From NCBI GenBank assembly GCA_016808115.1, contig JAEQBH010002358.1:62001-126000 (forward strand): a DNA stretch of 64,000 bases. Direction: 5' to 3'. The notes under the pieces were generated by a model, which saw only the letters and a program-made list of their open reading frames with translations, was not told the origin of the DNA and made no database searches. Source of the DNA: Tetrastigma voinierianum. Taxonomy: Eukaryota > Streptophyta > Magnoliopsida > Vitales > Vitaceae. Each line of letters opens with the position of its first letter. Within the stretch, counting starts at the first letter, position 1. The position numbers and the translations under genes are program-made. Shown here one piece after another: positions 57,999 through 64,000 of this stretch.

Positions 57999-60643
57999 TG
58001 CAAACCGAAAATTCAATTTTTACGAAAAAAATGTAAACGGAAATTTAAGTGGGAAAATACGAAATTTTTTTCTAGATCTCGAATGATGAAGCGGATACTT
58101 GGTTAGGTCGTCTTGTGAAATATAGTTACCCTGTCAAATTTTGTCAAATTTCGAGACAATCGGAATTTCACGTTTTGAGAGGCACTGATAGTCACGAATG
58201 ACACTTGGCACTTGTTTGAGTGGCTCACATTGAGCCACGTGTCAAATGCAGAGCAAGTCAAACAAGAGCCTAAGTGGGGCCCATATGGGACATGTGTCAC
58301 CACTTGAGAGGATGGAAATCCAAAGGTATGGATAAATGGATAAGGGAAATCCAAAAAGAGCCAATGAATGTGGACATCCCACTTGACTTTGGACCAAACA
58401 ATTAGGTGGGACGAGGAAAAGGCGGGGGGAGAAGAGAAAGAAAAGAAAGAGAAAAGAGAGAGAAGAAGGAGGAGAGAAACACCTTCTCTCCCCAGTTTCC
58501 GACGATCGTACCGTCTGTTTTAAGTCGAACAGGAAAGATTTTCCTTCTTGGGAAGAGATTCAAGTAGGGCTAGGGTAAGGTTACTTTGACAAACTCCAAG
58601 AGGTCGGGGTCTTTCTTCTACTTGGTTTAATTCTCGTTTAAAAGCCATACAAATGGTTTTAGTGTTTTGGGGCCGGAAATGGCCATGCGTTTCAATCCTA
58701 ATGGTTTGAGACTGAATGCTAGATTTTTGGACTACCTTTGGACAGTCCATGGGCTAGATTTCTAGTATGTTTCGAATAGCCTGAAAATCGAAAGTTCAAG
58801 ACTATTTTCGGATAGTCCGGAGCTAAATTGTGAAACCGAATTTCGGACTGTCCATGCGTACAGTTCTGTGTGTATTGCGAAAATGAATAACATGATTGTG
58901 GTGTGAAGAATGATGTTGTTAATGCATGCTAAGTTGATGTGTTAACATGATTGTTTGAATTGTATGAAATTATATTGTAGAAAAATATAATTGTTTATGA
59001 ATCATGAAAGTTGTGAAATTGGCATGATTGCATTGTATGCACAACGACATCGCGTGTCGAGGCGGGTGTGGGTGCATGGAGATGAGTAAATTCACCATTC
59101 TTGGTGAATGTGTGGTGAAACTCAAAAACAGGACAATCAGGTCGAGACTCACGGTCGGTATAAAACGAAATAAATAATAATACGTGTGATGGGCGTAGTA
59201 AGTTGGGGTAGATTCCCCCTTGGGTGAAAGACCCAAATTTTACATCTTGGGTTAAGCTGCGTCACCAGCGGTGAAAGCCCATGTGAAATGTCAGGTGTAT
59301 GTGTGATCCTACAGTGAGACCCGAAAATGCGTGGCCCATAAATAAACACATGTGTTTAGGTGATATTCAAATGAGTATTGGAGGTCGATCCAATGAGTTA
59401 AGTCATTAGGTGAGGCCCGATGGCCAGTTTCCTCGGCGTTGCAAGTGTAAGGGAGTTGGTTGGGACTTGGGTTGTGCGCATGAGGAGTCACATCTCATAC
59501 ATGACATAAGATCGTTCCATGTAAGAATTGCATTTGTGTGGAATGTAAATGGATGTTTGGGTGTCTTTATATGCGCATTTAGGTGGAGAGTAACCCTTGT
59601 AAGAAAATTCAACTACTGGGCATTGCTCACCCTATTATGGGGAAAACATTTCAGGTACTGAAGGTACACCAGGGGATAGAACGCATCCGAGACCCTAGTG
59701 GCGAAGAAAAGGGCCAGATATGGCCTTGTTTTTGTATTGTGTAAATTCTGAGTAGAAAACCTAATTTCTTTATTGTATAAGAAACAAAGAGTTGTAATAA
59801 AACTCGTTTTGGATAATAAATCATTTTGGCAAGTTTCCAGGGCTTCTGTTATCTTATGACAAAGACTAATTCACATTAAATTATGGTTGGACAGGAAAGG
59901 AAGAAGGGGAAAGAGATTGGAAGTGGAGGGAGGCCGAGATTAAGCGTGCCCGATTTGACTTTTGTCCGCGATCCAAATTCCCAGGTGTCGCGTGGGGTGG
60001 TGCAGCGACTCTCACCAGCGATGCGGTGGTGCCGCGCGACAAGCCTTGTGCGGCGTGGCGGCGCCTGGCGCTCTGCGCAGCAACGGCATGGCACACGCAT
60101 GTGGCGCTCGGCGTGACGGTCGAGCACATCACGACTGAAAAATCCTATCATAACATACATTATATCCCTTACGTACGCGTGAGAATTCTCTATCCGCGAT
60201 GAAATTGCTTCCGATCTTGTGTCACGACGAACTTTCATGTCTCGGCGGGGTTTAAGGAGTGCAGGACTGGTGGCTTGGGGTCCAGCCCGAGAGGTTTTTC
60301 TCTTTGACCATGAAATTTTGACCACAGTGTCGAGGCGCGAGACTGTCGCGACCGGACGTAGTTAAGGCCGGGAGGCCTTGTGTCGCGACACAGCAATTGT
60401 GTCGTGACAGGGTAGCGCAATGGGCGCTCACCAGCGCGGGCGATAGGTATTCAGTGCGCGCTAAAGAGCGCACGACAAGCAAGCGTGTGCATGCGCAACA
60501 AGGATCCGCGTGTGGGCAAGCGTGACAGACCACTCGTGCTGCTTTGTCACGACAAAGAATTCTCTATCGTGACAGAGTTGGTCAGTAGCAAAAAAAAAAA
60601 AAAAAAGTCCAAATTTTCGATCCTCGAGAATTAGGGTGTCATA
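57999..60643 (+). repeat. 5' LTR of the gypsy element
   Basis: Starts TGCAAACCGAAAATTCAATT and ends AATTAGGGTGTCATA just before the primer site. It aligns with the solo LTR at 47154-49258 at both ends and in the middle. It is about 540 bases longer, mainly because of a GC-rich segment near 59885-60585. A purine-rich GAGAAAAGAGAGAGAAG tract lies at 58430-58480. The exact last base is uncertain by two. Confidence 0.85.
59885..60585. other. GC-rich segment within the LTR
   Basis: Strikingly GC- and CpG-rich compared with the rest of the window. It includes the perfect palindrome TGTCGCGACA (60381-60390) and variants TGTCGTGACA (60401-60410), TGTCACGACA and TCGTGACAG. It is absent from the solo LTR. 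Open frames of up to 149 codons here are a by-product of GC content and show no domain. Confidence 0.7.
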
Positions 60644-60646
60644 GCT

Positions 60647-60658
60647 TGGTATCAGAGC
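60647..60658 (+). other. Primer-binding site of gypsy element
   Basis: TGGTATCAGAGC, the standard plant primer site complementary to the 3' end of initiator-Met tRNA, a few bases after the LTR end. Confidence 0.9.
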
Positions 60659-61059
60659 TTAGGTACACGAATACCTAGGACTCGATAGGGCACGAGTTTA
60701 AAGCATGCATTCATTGTGCATTTTATGAATTGATGTGTGTAATACGTGCATGATTTGTGTGAACATTTTACATGATGAATGGTATATGGAACACTAGGGT
60801 TAAAGAGCATAACCTTAGGGGTTCGGGAAAACAAAAAGAACATGAAAATTCGGAAATTGAGTTGAATAGAATTAGTGGTTGGCAATTAGCACCACTAAGG
60901 AAAAAGGGATGGACGGGTTAGTTCATGATGACTAAGTCTATCGGTGGTTGGAATGTGCACTACTAGTTAGACTGATATTGAAATTTAATAACTCTGTTGC
61001 CATTTGACATGTGTAGATGGAAGCTAGGGTAGGAGATAGAGGTCATCACGAGGTCTTGA

Positions 61060-62050
61060 AACTGACACCACATTTTTTTATCAGCAAGCCTTTACGGAGG
61101 CCATGAGCCCTGCATTCACCGAGTTTTTGCATAGGTTAGGCGCTGGGGTGGGGAGGAGTTAGGAGTAACCTCTATAGGTTTAATTCACATCACCCTCCGA
61201 CATTCATAGGGGGAGGAGATCCGATGGTGGCAGACCATTGGTTCTGACATATCGAGAAGGTATTGGAGGCCATGGAGATCACCTCCGATGCGACCAGGAT
61301 TAGGTTAGCTTCATTCCAACCATAGGGTGAGTCCCATGTGTGGTGGGATTGGGTTAAGGCCTCGAAGGACATAGAGGCGATGACTTGGGGGGCGGATTCC
61401 ACGAGGCTCTTCATGGGCTTCAAGTATTTTTCCAGCCAGCACTAGACATGCAAAGACGGGGTTCCTAGAGCTAAGCGGAAACAATGATAGTGATGGAATA
61501 CGTGGCTAAGTTCACAAAAGTTAACTTTGTTTTGATGACTCTTTACGTGTACAGTTTGGCCAAGGTGAAGTTTTGAAATGGGTGAAGTTGTCCATTCAAG
61601 GCAAGATCGTAGGACTCCTCCTACAGGATATGGACTTTATTGTCAGGACTGCTATGGCCATAGAGAGGGAGATAGAGGATGCACGGAATATCCGAGATGT
61701 GGGTAGTAGTGGCCAGAGGAAAGAGAGTCAGTCTTCTTCTAGTTCGGGAAAGAAGCTAAAGGCTTCTAGTTCACAAGGGTTCCAGGGACAGGGTCGCGGC
61801 CATCATAGCTAAGGCAGGGCGGGAGCTTCCGATCCGAGGCAAGGCGATGGCGGTGTTATCTCTTCCATCATCTTAGACACATTCGTCGTGATTGTCCCCA
61901 GAGGTAGGGACCCCATGGTTTTAGGACAATGTAGTCCCAATCATTCGTGGGACAGACGCGGACACAATTTATTCCTCCATACCCCAATGCAGGTCAAAGG
62001 AGCCGATCACCGGTCGGGGTGCAACCTGAGCGCCTTAGTTACATAAATGA
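61060..62050 (+). pseudogene. Gypsy Gag, decayed
   Basis: Frame-shifted Gag pieces include a VMEYVAKFTKVNFV-like stretch at 61485-61530, then GKIVGLLLQDMDFIVRTAMA and EREIEDARNI (61600-61690). A Ser/Lys/Gln-rich linker follows (61700-61800). A degenerate zinc knuckle with HLRHIRRDCPQR-like codons lies at 61870-61915, lacking a clear first Cys pair. Order and composition fit gypsy Gag. Confidence 0.7.
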
Positions 62051-62179
62051 GCCATAGGGGCGGATTATGGAGTCGAGGCATGGTCTGAGGGCCTGAACCC
62101 CGGGACATTAGGGGTTCAAGGGCATGTCTACGCTATTACACCACCGACTAAGCCAGCAGATTAGTCAGCTATATAGAGT

Positions 62180-62533
62180 ATGTTTCTATTATCTTGCCTA
62201 TCGGACGAGGTATTATTTGATTATGGTGCATCGCATTCATTCATCGCTGCATCATGTATGAGAGAATTGGGCTTAAAGGTTGAGACCTTAGAGAAGCCCC
62301 TATATGTGAGTTCTCTCCTAGAGACTAGGGTGAGTGTGGACCTGATATGTCGGGGATGCGAGTTTGAGATCTCTGGGATTCTACTCATAGTAGACTTGAG
62401 GGTCATGAGCATGTCAGAGTTCGATGTCATCCTTGGGATGGGCCAGTTTGACAGCATACGGTCGTCGCCGATTGTGGTAAAGGGATACGCCACACACGGG
62501 GCCCGATTCTCGTGTTATGTTTCAAGGGGATAA
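62180..62533 (+). pseudogene. Gypsy aspartic protease region
   Basis: A 117-codon open frame contains VLFDYGASHSFIAASC. The retroviral-type catalytic triad would be Asp-Ser/Thr-Gly; here it reads Asp-Tyr-Gly (62219-62227). The downstream DVILGMGQFD and the hydrophobic strand pattern before it fit a retropepsin-like fold. The Tyr substitution would probably abolish activity. The protease normally processes the Gag-Pol polyprotein. Confidence 0.8.
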
Positions 62534-62639
62534 ATAAAACCGCGATGTTTTGCCTTGCCTTTGAGCCATGCGTTTCGGTGTCACGGGCCGGTTGATGGGT
62601 TGGCTGGCTAGCCTTACCCTAAAGTACGAGGAGAGACAG

Positions 62640-63600
62640 GACTTAGATTTGCCTCGGGTTGTGTGCGAGTATGAGGATGTCTTTCCGAATGAACTACCGG
62701 GATTACCTCCATAGAGGGATGTAGACTCGCGTGAGTTACGCCTGCACGTGGCCCATCTCTATGACTCCGCATAGGATGGCACCATTGTCGGGGAACTTTC
62801 GAGGTCCTAGATACAAGAGTTTTTGGACAAGGGATTCATTAGGCCGAGCACTTCACCATGGGGAACTTCGGTTTTGTTTTCAAAGAAGAAAGACAAGACG
62901 CTTCGACTGTGCATTGACTACCGACAATTGAACAGGGTTATGATCAAGAATCGGTATCCATTACCAAGGATTAATGATTTATTTTATCAATTGAGAGAGG
63001 CGAGAGTCTACTCCAAGATAGACCTTCACACTGATTATCATCAGCTGAGGATTAGGGAGACAGATATCCCTAAGACAGCATTCAGGATGCGGTATGAGCA
63101 CTTTGAGTTCACGGTGATGCCCTGCGGATTGACGAATGTGCCAGCAGCTTTCATGGACCTCGCCATAGAATTGACAACCCCATTTGGATTAGTTTGTGGT
63201 GGTCTTCGTGGACGACATTTTGATCTACTCCCAGTCAAAGGAGGAGCATGAGGATCATTTAAGGGTCGTTATGCAGCTTATGAGGGACCATCAGTTATAC
63301 GCCAAGTTCAATAAGTGCGAGTTTTGGCTTACTGAGGTGAGATTTTTAGGGCAAGTGGTGTCATCTTCAGGCGTGTCAGTGGACCCCGAGAAGGTTGAGG
63401 CTATGATGAGTTGGGAGAGGCCGAAGTTAGTCTTCGAGATACGCAGTTTCTTGGGATTGGCGAGGTACTTCATGAGGTTCATCGAGGACTTCTCCCAACT
63501 AGCAGCACTTATGACGAGACTGGCCAGGAAGGAGGTCAAGTTTGAATGAAGTGACCTGTGTGAGAAGGCATTCCAGGAATTAAAAATGAGGCTTACTTAA
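62640..63600 (+). pseudogene. Gypsy reverse transcriptase
   Basis: Two overlapping frames carry the RT. 62823-63180 gives DKGFIRPSTSPWG, RLCIDYRQLNRVMIKNRYPL and FTVMPCGLTNVPAAFM. After a frameshift and a TAG stop near 63190, the second frame gives VVVFVDDILIYSQS (63193-63234) with the catalytic FVDD box. KCEFWLTEVRFLGQVVSSSG and FLGLARYFMRFIEDFS follow (63310-63500). An upstream piece around 62650-62720 matches the segment before the RT. Both catalytic Asp residues survive, but the frame does not. Confidence 0.85.
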
Positions 63601-64000
63601 GCTCCTATTCTGATAGTCCCAGATATGGGGTAGAGGTACACGGTGTATTGTGATGCCTCGGCGGGGGGCAGTAGCCATTTTGATGCGGTCGAGAGGAGTA
63701 GTAGCTTATGGTTCCACTTGGTTTGAAAAATCATGGTAGAATTACCCACCTGCGACATGGAGTTAGCGACCATAGTCTTCGCTTTGAAGATTTAGCGCCC
63801 CTACCTATATGTGGCTTGATTTGAAGCGATATTCGGACCGCAAAAAGTCTTAAGCCATCTTCACGCAACGGGACCTCAGCATGGCGGCCTTGAGTGGATG
63901 GAGTTCTTAGAGGACGCTATGACTTCAATTTGCATTACCATCTGGTAAGGCAAATAGTGGTGGCTGGCACTCGGCCGGAAGTCGGGAGTATTAGCGGTGT
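63600..64000 (+). pseudogene. Gypsy RNase H region, partial
   Basis: Codons for a YTVYCDAS-like segment (63638-63660) mark the first catalytic Asp of RNase H, followed by strongly shifted sequence to the window edge. It joins the RT directly, as in gypsy Pol. Confidence 0.6.

Larger units (their letters stand above)
57999..64000 (+). mobile_element. Ty3/gypsy chromovirus-like retrotransposon, cut by window end
   Basis: The element starts with a 2.64 kb 5' LTR (57999-60643), the primer site TGGTATCAGAGC (60647-60658), then gag, protease, reverse transcriptase and RNase H on the plus strand. The long LTR, initiator-Met primer and RT style suit the Tekay/Del group of chromoviruses. The chromodomain and 3' LTR lie outside. 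All coding parts carry frameshifts or stops. The solo LTR at 47154 and the leader fragment at 4445 belong to the same or a close family. Confidence 0.85.

Noticed and set aside
59876..60533. 149- and 93-codon frames in GC-rich DNA, one Cys-rich
   Set aside because: Located inside an LTR; high GC lowers stop frequency; no signal peptide or known domain.
1..64000. Endogenous pararetrovirus or other viral integration
   Set aside because: All RT-bearing segments fit LINE, copia or gypsy retrotransposons by order and motifs; no movement or coat protein signature seen.

Overview
The window looks like gene-poor, repeat-rich nuclear DNA of a flowering plant, probably a eudicot. It carries plant-type L1 LINE, Ty1/copia, Ty3/gypsy (Tat/Ogre-like and chromovirus-like), TRIM, CACTA, SINE and MITE sequences, with long AT-rich stretches between them. 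The species cannot be named from the sequence. No intact long host gene is visible. Nearly every coding region carries frameshifts or stops, and paralogous copies differ by many 1-base indels, so either decay or an unpolished assembly could contribute.

The most interesting content is a degenerate family of tiny secreted-peptide precursor genes, five copies named A to E here (about 7.5, 10.96, 21.4, 24.8 and 39.9 kb). The best copy (C) has a signal peptide, an acidic/basic variable region and, by comparison with copy A, a C-terminus that once ended in the PSPG(I/V)GH signature of the CEP/PIP class of plant signalling peptides. The copies fall into two subtypes (A/C and B/D/E). They sit in about 6.1 kb duplicated units: block 1 (7.06-14.96 kb), block 2 (20.9-27.0 kb) and a partial block 3 (39.48-45.48 kb). 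Every copy has a different lesion in the start codon, signal peptide or peptide motif.

Layout: 1-4.44 kb LINE (minus); 4.45-4.96 kb gypsy leader fragment (minus); 6.36-6.91 kb TRIM; 7.06-14.96 kb block 1 with a 1.78 kb Harbinger-like insertion; 15.8-16.8 kb copia remnant; 17.9-20.7 kb extra copy of the intergenic module split by a host-leader-like insert; 20.9-27.0 kb block 2; 27.0-36.2 kb Tat/Ogre-like gypsy with a long 5' LTR; 36.6-39.48 kb truncated copia (minus); 39.48-45.48 kb block 3 with a nested complete copia (TSD TTAAT); 45.86-58.0 kb CACTA element with two decayed transposase genes and a nested 2.1 kb solo LTR (TSD GTGGA); 58.0-64 kb gypsy chromovirus-like element running off the window, of the same LTR family as the solo LTR.

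The order of events can be read from nesting. A SINE entered the promoter of the B-type gene before the duplications. The segmental duplications followed, then the Harbinger-like and copia insertions, for which the sister blocks still show empty sites.
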